This document shows positions 33,833-46,431 of a DNA stretch of 64,000 bases, one piece after another. This DNA is from Mycocentrospora acerina. Its lineage: Eukaryota; Ascomycota; Dothideomycetes; Pleosporales. The notes beneath the pieces are model-generated. The model saw only the letters and a program-made list of their open reading frames with translations, was not told the DNA's origin and made no database searches. Numbering within the stretch: the stretch's first letter is position 1; each line of letters opens with the position of its first letter. The position numbers were made by a program, and so were the translations under genes. The stretch covers positions 124,001 to 188,000 of the forward strand of contig JAKUHH010000117.1 in NCBI GenBank assembly GCA_022701365.1. Direction: 5' to 3'.

Positions 33833-35222
33833 AGTTGCATACGAAGGCTTATTTTCTACCTATTTTCGGACCTCGTCCCTCTGAAGCTAAGGTTCTCTGA
33901 CCTGTTTATGAAAAGCTTATACTTGTGGATCGAAAGAATTAGAAATCTCCTTGCCCTAATAGAACCTGGAGACGTATTTTGCGAGCATTTTAAGGAGTAG
34001 AAACACGGGTGTATATATATGTAAGCTGCCGTTTCGGACACAGACGGCAAGTTACATTGTCTTCCACAAGAGCGATTGATCCGCCTACGTTGGGTTTTCT
34101 ATATGGTAGCTGTTTGAGACATCATTCCCGTTCAAATTTCCACTTCTTGTATGATTTCGTCCCGCGTACAGCGTCCAGTCATCGGCTCTGTCTTGCAGCA
34201 ATTCTCCATGCCAGCAAGTGTCGCGTTATCTCGTGTACACCCTTCAGTCAGTCTCGAGAGACCAACGCCTATTGATTGTGTCTAGCATTCTAGCGTTATA
34301 TCTGAAACTCCGAATGCGCGAAACTCTAACTTTGAACACGCCCGTTGCCGTAGGAGTTTTTTTGCATTTGACACGATGGGCTACATCATATCTCACGCTG
34401 CAAGAAAAAGGTTAGAGCAGAAGACCTGCTTCAATAGGCGATTTTGTCCCCAATGGACGTAGACGGTGCATACTAGCGCTAGATTCTCTACTGAGATGAC
34501 TTTATTGCACACTTCCCGGGTGTCTTTGCTGGTCTTCCAGAAGCAGCAACATGCATTGAGAGAATTCTGCGAGAACATTCTCCTGGCTCTGCTCCTCGTG
34601 CCGATTTCTTCTTTTGCCAGGTCCTGCACTGAGACTGTGAGGTTGCCAAAGATCCTGTCTCGTGTTCCGTCATTATCCTTGTGCGGCTGCAAATCGTTGC
34701 GGAATGTATTCTCTTCGCATTAAACACCGCCGTGCAAGTCCTGTGGCATGGGAACGTCGAAAGTCTACCTGCCATCTTTTAAATTCTCCTCTTGTAGCTG
34801 ATGAATACTTAAAGAAAATAACAGCAATTCAATCTCTTAATTTTACACAGCCGACGTGAGCTAGTCGTAATTCTTGAACGTCCTGGTCTGGAGCACCGAC
34901 CAGGGTGGCAATCATGCATGAATATGCGCGCCAAAATCGCCACAAGGCTGATGGTGACTTCACACTTTCGTTGCATTACAACGGAGCCTTAATAAAGTCA
35001 GTCCATTGTTCGAAGAGACTGAGAGACGCCAAAGGTACCACTGTCTAGAGTAGGCCTAATTTTTGCACCAGTGAAGGCTGCATTTGATCATACAGGCAGG
35101 CATTGACGTCACTGTAGTTTTTGTATCCACAAGGACGAGAGCAGCTCAGAGTGGGCTCGGAATATTACTGGTTGATAACTGTAGGCAAGCCTGATGCGCT
35201 TAGAGGGTAAAAGTCATGTGGT

Positions 35223-35249
35223 CGACATATCTTAAACCCCCGCTCCCAT
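35223..35249 (-). pseudogene. Truncated duplicate start of the acidic-repeat gene
   Basis: The codons MGAGV followed by a stop, then DMST, correspond to MGAGVEDIST of the gene at 29294-29861. Nothing homologous follows, so the duplication broke within the first ten codons. Confidence 0.65.
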
Positions 35250-36120
35250 GAGTCAGCGTGAGATGGTCATGTCACGATTTATGGTTACGAAAAATAGTGT
35301 TTGCCCGAAACAGATGTGCGGGACTGGATATTAGAGTTTTTGAGAAGTGCAACTTACATCTTAAAGGCTAACTCTGATAGAAGTAGCACGATTTCCCGAA
35401 ACAAGAGAATAGTTGGATAGTAGGAAGTGTTATATTCGTATTTGGACTGAAACAGTTACAAGTGTAAACTATTAATCTTTCAACCACATATCCTTTGAGT
35501 GTCATGCACTACTGATAATGTAATCAACACTGGAGTGAATTTCAGCCTCACAATCACGAGTCCGATCTTTCGTCAGTAAACGCAATTAGGTTTCAAAAAA
35601 ATCAGTTGCTAAGAATTTAAAAAAGAAAGAATCAAAACCTTTTTAAACGTACGGCAGGATTTCCTCACAAGAATTAGCTACTTTGAAAGTTGTAAATATA
35701 ATATTCACAGCAAAAACCATTTCGTTTTGAGAAAAGACGAATGAACTTGATTTTAAGCAGCAGAAAACCATCCTACGTCTGTAAACTCAACAATTTTGGT
35801 GTAAATAATGTGAATTAGGTATTCATTTACCTTCTTTCACAGGCACTTGTAGAAACACATTCAACATTATTGTCACCTTCGCGCCAGATCTGCTTAATGG
35901 TCTTGTTTTATGGCGAAGCAATACACTTCCAGTAAAACACTCGCCCGTCATCACTTCTGATAATCATAATATGCTAGTAAACGATCTATCAGCCCCAAAG
36001 ATATACCTTTAAGTCATCCTCATCTCTGTGTCAGCAGTATGATGATAATGCACGCACCGTCTTCACTTATGTCAGTACTTTCCAATTAAGCGACACCAGT
36101 TGCGTCAATGCAGACCGCCA
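35223..36120. repeat. Segmental duplication, copy 2, with truncated gene start
   Basis: This is the diverged copy of 29835-30690. The minus-strand start codon (35247-35249) and MGAGV are kept, but the next codon, GAA in copy 1, is TAA here, and similarity ends about 25 bp further on. Most differences from copy 1 upstream are C-to-T or G-to-A in this copy. It therefore holds a promoter and a five-codon stub only. Confidence 0.75.
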
Positions 36121-38768
36121 ACAGCACAATTCTCGTCTTCACAAATTAGAATCTAGGTCGCATGAAGTATCATGATAGACCTGTGACTGTAAAGTATTCT
36201 AAAATAGATAAGCGCAAGCAAGGTAATCATGATCGCCCGAAGTTTGCCCCGTGTTCGACTTCGATAATTTTTCATTCCCGCTAACATTACTTACTACCGC
36301 CAACCAAGTACGCTGGAAAACAGACCATGAGTACCTTGATCTCCTACTCTTCTTTTTTTCTTTGAATTCGATGACAAGATTGACAATGCTGCGAGGTCTT
36401 AGCATGTTGCCCTATAGTTGACTTTACTCTGAGGCCTGCCTTGAGCGTGTGCCCTGCCCTCGCCCTTTCTTGTGATGCGGCTTCTGGTACTTGCAAGGCT
36501 ATACCTATCACCGATTTTCTGACTCACAAGACATTGAAGACGGGACAGCATTTTTAAATTGTTTATATTCGTCAATTTCAACAATCTTTGCAACGTCTTG
36601 CTGGGCTCTTGGATGTATCCGTCTGCATAGTTTCTGCGATCCTCGCCATGAAGGCGTCTCACATTGATCGGTAGCTGCACTAGCCGACGACTCGGCCAGC
36701 AAGTACGCAAAATCCTGCTCTACATTATCATTTAGATAGAATGCACGTAATAATACAATCGTTGGTTTTCGACTCTTCAAGTCCACTCGTGTCCTCTCTC
36801 TTCCCCAATCTCATCACATAATGCTCGACAGCTTTCGTAGGGAACATTTGTCGCAACGGACGATACCTTAATTTAACACCACAACGAACTCTCTGGGACA
36901 CTATTGAATTAATAACTGCGTACTGAATTCTCACTATAATCGAAATTTGATAACTCTTCATCTTAGCTCCGCTAGACAGTTGACGTTTTAATGTACAGCC
37001 ATCATGTAAATAACTTCAGCGGTAAGAATTATTTCTCACGGCATGATGAGGATATTAACTCATGCACACAGTTGGAATTCGTTTAACCTACACAAATAGC
37101 AACGTTGTTGTAGCACTTGGGTCTAAATACCTTCGCCGACGCTGGCTATAGTTTTGATAGACTATGCGATCTGGCTGAGTGATGAAGGGCAGTATGCATG
37201 GTTGCATAGGCAAGGCGTACTTTAGGGATGTTTTGTGATAACCCTTGGAGTGTATGTCGTTCTCCACCATTCAGGCCGGCAAAAAACTTGATGCTGCGTT
37301 ATCGTTAGTTATGACAGCTACAAGTAATCTGAGAGCAACATCGAATCAATCCGCAAGTCACTGATAACTCGAGGCGCAGTATAGCGCTATGGTAAGAAGT
37401 ATCAATTTTGCCATTGTTTACGGAACGCATTCTGACAACCATGATCAGAGCCAGCTTTCGAATCTCAAATTCAGTAAACACTTAGCGCACAGCGCCTACT
37501 GCAAGAGGCCAATAAATCTGGGTTAGCATATAGAAGACACTTTCTCAAACTCATAAGGCGTATCTAGAAACTTCCTCGTCTCGTTTGATTCAATTGAAAT
37601 GTATCGAAGTATCAAATACGACAAGTCTTGTTTTCTGGCATCACGAAATACGAAAGCAACGCTCAGAAAGTGGATGAATCATACCATGAGCAATGTTTTG
37701 GATAAGTATCAAAGGGATAATTTTTCAATTACAAGATCCTTGCAGGAGCACGCTAGTTGTACTCCTGACTGTGGCCTTTCGAGAAAGTGAGTAGAATGAA
37801 GCATTCAGCTAGAGGCAAGGAGGAGTTGCAGCCTTGCATAGCCCTGCGTCCTGCCAACTTTCGAAACACCAGTCTAAATTCGTGTGAATGGCCCGTCGAT
37901 ATTGGCAAAGCATGTCAGTTGCCAAGGCAGGAGGCTCTCACACTGCGTCTGGAAACACTTCCATGATGGTGAGAAGTGAGCTGAGATAAGCTTAGTGCGG
38001 TCTACTATAGCTCTTCTGCATCTGGCTGCCTCCTAAATGATAAGAATTTCACTGCGCCTGATTTAAAATTGATTTCTAGGTTCCTATCATTACAAATTTC
38101 GTATGAAGTGTGTACGGCTCATTCCCTGTATGGACAAGGTGGTCCAAGTGTTCTGCCCGGAGGCTGAGTTTTTGACAAGGCACAATATAGCCCAGATACG
38201 AGACAAATCGTGGCGCGGAACAAGTGCTCGTCATAGCGAGATAAATTTTGTTGCTTTCTACGCAAGGCAGAATAGTGGGTCGTCATTTGTGTGAGTATAA
38301 AAACTGTGGTAAATAATGATCGAGTCTGGTCATGCCCAGAAGCGATTTCACAACTAAATTGTGACGATAGTCCTTGATTGAATAGCTGCTCGTCGCTGCC
38401 ACAAACCTCACTCTTTCCTCACATTTCTTCTACAACGTACACTCAATTCACTCCAAGCTTCTACAGTGAATATTCATGTTCACAACAACATATTGAATAA
38501 AGAAATCTGAGAATCGTAATGTTCGATCATCTCCGAATTATTTTGGGACGGCGGTTCTCAGGAGGACCCCGAAGCAACATAACTGCGACGGGCGAAACTC
38601 TGAGTAAAACTCCACGAAATAGTTCGTGTAGCAAAGGTTGTAGTCCTAAATCACCCTCCTGCAATGCTAGGTTTGCCCGATCGTCACTAAAGCAATAGAG
38701 ACCCAACTCAAATAATGACCAGGCAACTTTGTCGCATACTGATGTTTTGAATTCAATGCTAACGCAAC

Positions 38769-38775
38769 TATATAG
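38769..38775 (+). promoter_or_regulatory. TATATAG box upstream of the vWA gene
   Basis: A TATATAG motif ends 24 bp before the ATG at 38799. Its position would imply a very short leader, so it may be a chance match in AT-rich DNA. Confidence 0.3.
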
Positions 38776-38798
38776 AAAGCATAAGCTCTGCGCTCTCG

Positions 38799-39545
38799 AT
38801 GCCTCCTGACAATCCCCCGCCGAAATATACCGCTGGCCCCGTGTCCGCGAGCTTCGAACCGTCGACAGCCGAAGATCCTTATGCGTTCCTTACAATCTTC
38901 GACACTATCTTCCTCATCGACGACTCAGGCTCTATGAAAGGCCATCTCTGGTCTCAAACTAGCGCCGCTCTTGAAACCATCACACCAATCTGTACTTCCC
39001 ACGATGCTAATGGTGTTGATATATATTTCATAAACAAAAATGACTCGCCATTTTACAAGAATATAAAATCGCCATCAACAATCGTAAAGATCTTCCAGGA
39101 AGTATCACCATGGGGCGGGACACTCACGGGCGTACGCCTCAACCACATTCTCACACCGTACCTCAAACGATACAAAGAACACCGAGAGACAACGAAACCG
39201 ATTAACATTATTGTCATCACAGATGGAGAACCATCAGATGATGTCGAGACGCCAATTATCGATGCGGCGAAGAAGCTAGATAAGTTGGAGGCGCCAGCAT
39301 GGCAGGTGGGAATTCAGTTTTTCCAGGTCGGCAGGTCGCCTGGAGCGAGGGAGAAACTCCAGAAACTTGACAATGAACTAAAGAATATGGTTTCTGATGA
39401 AAATTTGAGGGATATGGTAGATACCGTACCGTTCACGGGGGATGATGGTGGAGAGCTTACAGATGATGGCATAATGAAGGTTGTACTAGGCAGCGTTAAT
39501 CGGCGGTTGGATCGCAATTCCAAAGGACTTCATCATAGTGCGTAA
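38799..39545 (+). CDS. von Willebrand factor type A domain protein, 248 aa
   Basis: A single-exon frame from an ATG. The domain begins FDTIFLIDDSGSM with the MIDAS Asp-x-Ser-x-Ser at about residues 41-45. The MIDAS Thr lies in WGGTLTG, and the second Asp in IIVITDGEPSDD. The C-terminal part (QVGIQFFQVG, LRDMVDTVPF, DDGIMKVVLGSVNRRLDR) matches a fungal vWA family I know, so the protein looks complete and metal binding is likely intact. There is no signal peptide or membrane helix, and the N-terminus is proline-rich (MPPDNPPPKYT). Such cytoplasmic vWA proteins are thought to scaffold complexes; no partner is evident nearby. It is one of the best preserved genes of the window, with coding-like composition throughout. 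Confidence 0.88.
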   Translation: MPPDNPPPKYTAGPVSASFEPSTAEDPYAFLTIFDTIFLIDDSGSMKGHLWSQTSAALETITPICTSHDANGVDIYFINKNDSPFYKNIKSPSTIVKIFQEVSPWGGTLTGVRLNHILTPYLKRYKEHRETTKPINIIVITDGEPSDDVETPIIDAAKKLDKLEAPAWQVGIQFFQVGRSPGAREKLQKLDNELKNMVSDENLRDMVDTVPFTGDDGGELTDDGIMKVVLGSVNRRLDRNSKGLHHSA

Positions 39546-40494
39546 GAGGATTTTATTTCGGTCTGCACATTCTCGGCGCAAACGGATCAGGTGGTGGAGC
39601 AGAGCATACAATGTCCATGTGACGACGATAGCGGCGTGAGGTAGGACGTGATGAGCTGCTGATATGTAGACCTAGCACTTTACTGCCTCTAAAAGAGCTG
39701 ATTCATTCAAGATATAACATCTGCTATGACTCCACCTGCAGATAATGACTATATGCGATAGCCGTTCTTGTAACACATGTGAAAATTACAAAGAATTGCA
39801 CTGTGATACGCCTAAAGACTGTTCAAAATGGGATTTTAGCATCATCATGAACGGAACTCAAGCTAGCATAGGCCTTCCTCCGATAATCATAGGCAAACGA
39901 GACGTTGGAGTTTGATACTTCAACTTACTTAGCTCAACCTCTAAAAACTCACTAGAGCACTGAGGTCGGTATACGAGCTAAGGTGATTTGATTTAGGTTT
40001 CTCTGTTACGATTTAAATTTTCGCTGAAACTTTAATGCAACTAATGCACAAGACATAGGACAAGTAGAATAAAAACACTGTAGATCCATTTGTCTTCGCA
40101 ACGTCTTACTTATTACAATGACATCTTACTCTCTTAACCTCGGGAAAGACCCAGCTAGGATTTAAAAAATTATGTGACATCATCACATTCTGAACACGAT
40201 TCTCTTTCCTCGAAAGCCTAAGAGCTGGTTCTAGTAGAGTTCGAGCGGTTATTATAAAATTATTATCATCTCTTTGTGCCCTTTTCTACGATCTGTATTT
40301 GCTATGCTTCATTTCATCACTAAATGACTCGGTTCTGTGATAATTCGCCGTGCACCGACGTGGTCCACGCCAAGAACTAAAAGATGGGGCTGTCATTTGC
40401 GAGTCGGCAGCATTGATGTGAATTTCTTTGTCACGTCGCATCACTCTTCACTGGCTGAAGCTGGCCGTGTCTAGATTTTACATGGGATCGGGTA

Positions 40495-40719
40495 CAGTCG
40501 CTAGCAATTGTAGCTTCACCCCATTACCTTATCACACCAGCTGCAACACCGGTCTACACAACCCTATCTTTTTTGAATGGCTTGAAACTGGATATGAATT
40601 GCCAAACGGATTGTCTTATTGTTCAGCTGACGGCAAAAAGTGGGCTCGATCCTTGCTGCCAGCTCAGCCTGATTTGGTGTTGCTGCCTGTGAGGGTGAAG
40701 CTGCAATCGCTAGTGACTG
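40495..40719 (+). mobile_element. 225-bp MITE, copy B
   Basis: The same inverted ends as copy A (CAGTCGCTAGCAATTG at left, CGCTAGTGACTG at right) are flanked by TA at 40493-40494 and 40720-40721. The internal sequence matches the reverse complement of copy A throughout. No open frame of its own; the ORF at 40428-40727 reads through it by chance. Confidence 0.85.
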
Positions 40720-41170
40720 TACGTTAAGAAATCACAAAGATTTCCAGCAACTCTGACTATTGGCACTTGAGGCAATTGTAGCCGGGCCGTAATACAGCTG
40801 TAAAGAACAGCGCTAGTATTAAAAGCAATCAGATCAGTGCCTGCATGGTAAATAGAGCGTTGATTGACAACATTGCTGCGACGCTTTACCCATTCTGTAG
40901 GAACTGCGTAAAAGTCAGCTCCTAGCGTTTAAGAATACTCCCATTGCTGGTCCTTCACGCTAGTAGTAGGTGTGTGATGTCATTTAGGCAACAAGACCGA
41001 AGGACTCTTGGTCAAAGCTTCACCAGCAAGGACGCAGGGCTAGATAGTGTCATATGATGCCTTGTGTCCATAACAAAATATTAAAATTTCCATTGAAGGC
41101 ACTAAGACTCGTCTAGTAGAACGTTGATGTTGGACATGTGCCTATATGTCGTAATAGGGAGAAACACTTA

Positions 41171-41500
41171 CTAGAGACACAGGTTGATAGCCAGGCGCTT
41201 GGTGTAGACTGCGGCATTGAAGTTCTTGTGATTAAGGCGGACATCATTAGTCGATTCTTCGCCAGGGGTTGTACACTTTTGTGCAAGACAGGAGCCTCGT
41301 CCAGATACCGAAATTGTTTGCCTATTTGCCTGCTGAGGGACTGCGGAAAAGAATGTAGCCGCAGGCTCTATAAAAATGCCGCCCGCCGTTGATGATGCCA
41401 ACTCATCCACGCGATCGCTCGTCTCTATTTTCACGCCAATCAGCCGTTTTCTGACTCGTTGGACTCCACCGCACAGCAGCATAGCCTTCTCATATTTCAT
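41171..41500 (-). CDS. Doubtful ORF, 109 aa, divergent from the Est1-type gene
   Basis: An ATG-started frame, MKYEKAMLLCGGVQRVRKR and onward, has a protein-like N-terminal third but no motif, and it is overlapped by plus-strand ORFs. Its start lies 130 bp from the Est1-type gene's start, so it could be an antisense reading of promoter DNA. Confidence 0.2.
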   Translation of the reverse strand: MKYEKAMLLCGGVQRVRKRLIGVKIETSDRVDELASSTAGGIFIEPAATFFSAVPQQANRQTISVSGRGSCLAQKCTTPGEESTNDVRLNHKNFNAAVYTKRLAINLCL

Positions 41501-41628
41501 TGCTCCTACATCTCGCTTCTACACCGGGCATCTGCGTCTATTACCCTCTGCATCACGTCCAATAGCGACCTAGGACACAGTCATTGATTCGGGGAAAAGT
41601 AGCTGAATTTCGCTTCATCTCTCTTAGA

Positions 41629-43963
41629 ATGGACAATCATGGTGATGAAAGTCATTCCTTGGATATTTCTGCCGTGAATATCATACATGATTCAGGAGTT
41701 CTTGGTATTGGTGTCGTATGTTGCCCGGACGACAAGCAGCGTACGCCGATCGTCCAGGATACGAGCAAGACGCTGAATCAAGAGAAAGACGATAGTGTTT
41801 CAAGTATCAAACACTTCAAAGTAGATCCAGCACTTGAATATTCACAAGAGATGACTCCAAGTTTAGGGTGAGGCTAGGTTATTGGCTGCGTTGTGTGTTT
41901 GTTGAGCTACTGCTAATGCCATATGCAGAACGACTGGTCGATCTACGCATATCATCACAGGCGGAGCATCTTTGCCAGATGTCATTAGATCGTTTTCAGG
42001 CTTGTCCGAGGAGACCCACCAAGCCTGGGGCCTTACACAACAGTCAGATGTTGTTCAGAGATCAATATCCGACGCTAAACACCTAGATCCTTTGTATGAG
42101 GAAGTCCTTGCTCTCATATCAAAAGACCCGGGCGCAGTTGCGGTGAAGTCGATATTAGATAGGCTATTGCGGACCGAAGAGTCCTGCATCGCCTCCAACC
42201 GATCCCACCAGCAGGGGGCGGCTACTGTAAGAGAACTATATGGATCTGATTTGAAACAGGTCTCTGGTTATTGGAATTCAGATGTAAAACTTCATTACAG
42301 ACTCCTTCGTCACTACCACAATTTCTTCCTTGCTTGCCAGGATCCATCTAATTCAACTGCTATACACCGATTGCCGACAAAGCATGCCATGCCGGCTCGG
42401 ATGTGGAAACATGGCATACATAATTTTCTCGAAGTACTGCGCCGTCAACTTCCCTCCAGCTTGGAATCTATGCTAGCTTTTTTCGACCTGGCCTATCAGA
42501 TGACACAAATTTTCTATGAAGCTATGCCTCTTTTCAAAACTACATGGATGGAGTGTCTAGGTGATCTGGCACGCTATCGTATGGCAATCGAAGACAAAGA
42601 TACTCGAGTCCGAGAAAAATGGGCCGCCACGGCCAGACTTTGGTATTCGAAGGTATCTGACATGAATCCTAGAATTGGTCGACTCTACCATCATTTGGCA
42701 ATTCTTGCATCCTCGGATGCTCTCTTGCAGATATCCTACTACGCCCGATCTCTGAGCTCTGCCGAACCATTTCATAGTGCACGCGAATCAATTACAGTTC
42801 TGTTCGATTATCAAAATGGGAGGACTACATCGTCTTTCCCGCCTCCGCCACCAATGATCAAGAGTTTCGTCAGGGTTCATGCGTATCTTTTTGAAATTTG
42901 GAAAGCTGAGAAAGAAATCAGAAAGCTCAGCCAAGACATGGAGCAAATGAGGAACAATCTGCCTAGTGTCAAGTTCTTGAAAGAGGAGGCAGATAAGACA
43001 AAAACTAAAACAAGAGAACAAACTATGATTTGGGATAGCCGAATAAATAGCTATATTTGTGCTATTTCGGACGAGAGTGAAAAATTTCTTGGTTTGTTGG
43101 ATGTCGACATTAGCAGCAGTAGAGAGAAATGGAAACCAAAGGGTGTTTACACCGCCCTGACCAATATCACTGCCTGGTTCAATTATGGCGAGGATCTCAA
43201 CATCCTTCGTCAGATCTTCTTGCTTCGGTCTAAAGAGCATCGAAAGGTTTCGAGCATATCAGCAAGTGCTGGATTGCAAGCAGCTTTACAACACAGCACG
43301 GGCAGCCTCTCATATCTTGAGGTCACGGAAAGTGAGATCCCCACCAAGCTCGACAATCTTCGTCAGAACCATACGTTTTCTTGGGCCCACCAGCTATCCA
43401 TGGCTACTTTCGCCTTTGTTCTCCGTCGCACCGATGACGAAAGTGTACTTCCTTACGTCAACACCATGCTCTTTTTCATCACTACGCTCGCCGCAATCGA
43501 TCATGTCTGCCTTTTGACCCGTAACTCACCATGGGACGAACTTGTCCCTTTTTTAAACGCGTTGATTGAACGAGAGGACCGAGAAACTGAAGACGAGGAG
43601 TTCCTCTTAGAGAGCAACCTGTTTCCTGATCATAGCGAGAGGAACGACGAACTACGGCTGCCCGAAGACCGCCTCATTTGCGGCTTGATATGGGCAGACA
43701 GCTGCTTCCCTGCAAACTGGTTCGAAGGAGATAATAATGGCAATGATGCATTTAGACTTTCCGAGTTGGCGAGTACAAAGAAGAGCCGCCGACGCAGAGT
43801 GTTGAGGCTGGCATACCAACTTTCCATTGTGAGCTCTCCTAAATCACGCTGCGAATCTGTGGACCCATCCGATATAAAATCAAAGCACAAGCACTACATG
43901 CAGTACGATCGCAATGTTAGGCTTTTCTCTGTTGTCGGATCATTAGCTGTCAGGACTGTCTGA
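41629..43963 (+). CDS. Est1-type DNA/RNA-binding domain protein (2 exons, 757 aa)
   Basis: Exons 41629-41867 and 41929-43963 join in phase 2 across a 61-nt intron (GTGAGG...GCTAAT...TGCAG), giving PSLGTTGRSTHIITGG at the junction. From about residue 205 to 370 the sequence follows the fungal Est1-type family closely: HYRLLRHYHNFFLACQDP, MPARMWKHGIHNFLEVLRRQLP (from residue 234), TTWMECLGDLARYRMAIED, WYSKVSDMNPRIGRLYHHLAIL and ARSLSSAEPFHSARESI. These helical repeats are related to the 14-3-3-like and TPR part of Est1, SMG5/7 and Ebs1, which act in telomerase recruitment and nonsense-mediated decay. A coiled segment (about 300-350 residues from the C-terminus) and a divergent C-terminus follow. 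Many fungi hold several such paralogues, so this is not necessarily the telomerase subunit. Confidence 0.85.
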
Positions 43964-45645
43964 CTCTTGTCTTTTACTTCAGAGTCGCAATCTTCACATC
44001 TAGCTTTGCCATGACGAGCAGATGCATAGAACAGAGAAACGGAGTCAAGATTATGGGTCTGACAGTTGCTATAACCAGTACCTACTATGCTTGTTGAAAG
44101 AAAGACCGGGGGTTACAGCTAGGCACCAGCTTACTTGTAGAACAGCAAATGCACACCTTCCCTGCATCTTCCCACCTATAGAAAGACAAAAGGTATACAT
44201 AAACGAGAGCTGTCACCATTGATTCGATACCGAAAACATTATATTCGAGCTTTCCACATTGAAATCCTCATGCTTCGCAAAAGAATACAGATTAGAATCA
44301 CAGCTATATCTCCGTTGCAGCGCCATCTGGCTCGATTAAAAAAATACCACTTGACATTATTTGGGAATATGAAAAGAAGTTGATTATCATTACTGTTATA
44401 TTTCACAATAGACTGTATATAGTAGTGAGGATCGAATTCGCGTTAGTAACTATGAAAGCTACAGCAACAGATGAGTGCGGTGGCCAACCAGTCACAAACA
44501 ACTTCAAACAAATAATCTCGCAGTCTATATGAAAAAGCTAGCACGCTCAACCGTACAATTATCAGATTCCTCTCTTTAGCTCTTTCATTCATCGGAATGT
44601 CATCAGTAAAATTGATAGGCAACTGTTTTTATCCAGGGCTGCGACATCTCGATGATTTCGGATTTCCAGGAGAGTTTTCTCGCTACAACTCCAAAAACCG
44701 GATTTTGCCGAATAGACGGATTACTTGTGTGTAAGGTTTGGCTAGATTGTGCAATCGCCAACTGTCCTCGGCAACTCCAGTACCGCCTGTTCAATTTTTT
44801 TTTTACCACGTGGTTATCACAGGATTGCCGCGCCTCAGTTTAGCCGCTGAGAGCCTCCAAACGGATGCGATGGATGGGGAGGCCTAGCGCCTGTATTAGA
44901 TCAATTCGCATGGGGACAAGGACATCGCATAAGCGAGATGTGTGATGCAGTCGCGATTGTTGCTATATTTTAGCGTCTGCATTGGACTTGTCGTTAGCGT
45001 ACGGGCCGCACAACCGTGGTTCACCTTGCCTGAGCTACCTTGTGCATGGCAGGGATCATCAGTCGGCAGTCATCAATATTTCGTCTCATAGGAACACGGC
45101 TAACTTCTACTCCACTTTCATACTTCCATGCGAGAGGCGAGTATATCTTGATGGAAGGTCGTGTTCGGCAACCGATCGAATCAAAACACACAAGGGCTGC
45201 AGACGACGCTCTGAGGAAATACGTCTACAGGTTGATCCTTGCGATACACTAACAGGGACTCGGCAATCCTTTTCTTTCATGATTCATGTGCCGAAGGTGA
45301 TCTGGATGCAAGTCTCAAGGACGGCAGTGGTCGAGACGGAAAAAATACGGGTAGGGACTCCTTCGAACTTGGCATACCCTCACGAGACTGCGCATGGGGG
45401 CATTAACGACAAATATTTATATTTGTATCCATCTGCGAAGTCGGGCGCAAAACGTATCCACAACATCAACCAGCTGTTGAGCTTTTCTAGTTTTTTTCAA
45501 AGCGATTTTGAAATAGGCGTCTACTTTTCTTTATTTTCTGAAACCTCCTCTGTTGCTTGCCAATTCAACGCTACTTCCACGCCCCTCCTCAGTTCCCACT
45601 ACGTCAGCCCGGTTTGTGTTCTTTTCTTGAAAAGAACTCATCGGA
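43964..45645. other. Intergenic region
   Basis: A frame open from 44982 to 45662 (over 200 codons) starts only at TTG, has no motif, and is overlapped by another frame; I do not support it as a gene. ORFs at 44022-44222 and 44603-44843 are short and motif-less. Confidence 0.45.
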
Positions 45646-46431
45646 ATGGCTCGAATACATAAGAACCTACTACCAGCGTCAGCGAAAGCCTCTGCACCTC
45701 GGACGGCCGTCATAGTCAAAGTAGGCTTCCAGAAAGAGCGTTGGTTGTCGGATAAATTGAACTGGATCTGCGGTGCCACAAATCCCACCAGGAGCCTGAC
45801 AAAACAAGGTCAATGCTTAAGTGGTATTCTTTCTAGATCGGATGCTATCTGGTCGCTTTGCTTTATTACGCTACCACCAGCTCCTGATCCGGAATCATGC
45901 AATCTATCAATGCCTCCCTCCGATCCGCCATACTCCAGTCAGATCGTCAACATTAAAGCATTTATCATATACGTCGATATGGTGTTAGACATCATTTACC
46001 TTAAACTTACTCCTGCCTCGAGTGAAGCATTGCAAAAATTCTACAAGGACTCCCACTCAGTCACCACACTTGCCAAAGACTGGACTGAGTATGACACTCA
46101 GATCTCGCACGCTGTCAATAGCTTTATATTTCGTACAAAATCATCTATATTAAGAGACTTGGAAAAGAGTGGTGCAGGAAAATTGTTAGAGAGCCCGGCG
46201 GCAGAAGCCCAAACCGCCGTTCTAAAGCTTCTGTCGTCAATACAAACAAGTTTGTTCCACAACACTAGTTTTCCTTTTCCTACACTGAGCCGAAATTTTT
46301 CACAAACGCTCATAGGTCATCAAAATCAGTTTTGTTTATTCCCACAATGGCCGAGTTTGAGAAATCATCGATACGCGTTGGTCCCCTCGCAGCCTATCAT
46401 AGAAGGCTTCAGCTATAGTCACACAATGTAA
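45646..46431 (+). CDS. Orphan protein, up to 261 aa, unknown function
   Basis: The frame opens at the ATG at 45646, but the first 85 codons read poorly, and the ATG at 45910 (MPPSDPPYSSQ) gives a more protein-like product of about 173 aa. From there a helical region (VNIKAFIIYVDMVLDIIYLKL, then FYKDSHSVTTLAKDW) runs for about 110 residues. A less ordered tail ends FSYSHTM. No family is recognised, and there is no signal peptide. A GTAGGC donor near 45720 might remove part of the doubtful N-terminal segment. The flanks are AT-rich. Confidence 0.4.
   Translation: MARIHKNLLPASAKASAPRTAVIVKVGFQKERWLSDKLNWICGATNPTRSLTKQGQCLSGILSRSDAIWSLCFITLPPAPDPESCNLSMPPSDPPYSSQIVNIKAFIIYVDMVLDIIYLKLTPASSEALQKFYKDSHSVTTLAKDWTEYDTQISHAVNSFIFRTKSSILRDLEKSGAGKLLESPAAEAQTAVLKLLSSIQTSLFHNTSFPFPTLSRNFSQTLIGHQNQFCLFPQWPSLRNHRYALVPSQPIIEGFSYSHTM

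Larger units (their letters stand above)
33833..38798. other. Long AT-rich region with a duplicated pseudogene start
   Basis: Apart from the repeat at 35223-36120 I find no supportable gene. Clusters of ORFs at 34009-34859, 36199-36961, 37088-37270, 37599-37790 and 38103-38294 are short, overlap on both strands, and yield no motif or spliceable extension. This is the largest gene-free stretch of the window. Confidence 0.55.
39546..41628. other. Intergenic region with one MITE
   Basis: This contains MITE copy B at 40495-40719 and the doubtful minus-strand ORF at 41171-41500. No other support for genes. Confidence 0.5.

Noticed and set aside
44982..45662. 226-codon open frame
   Set aside because: It begins only at TTG, has no motif or conserved segment, and another frame is open across part of it.
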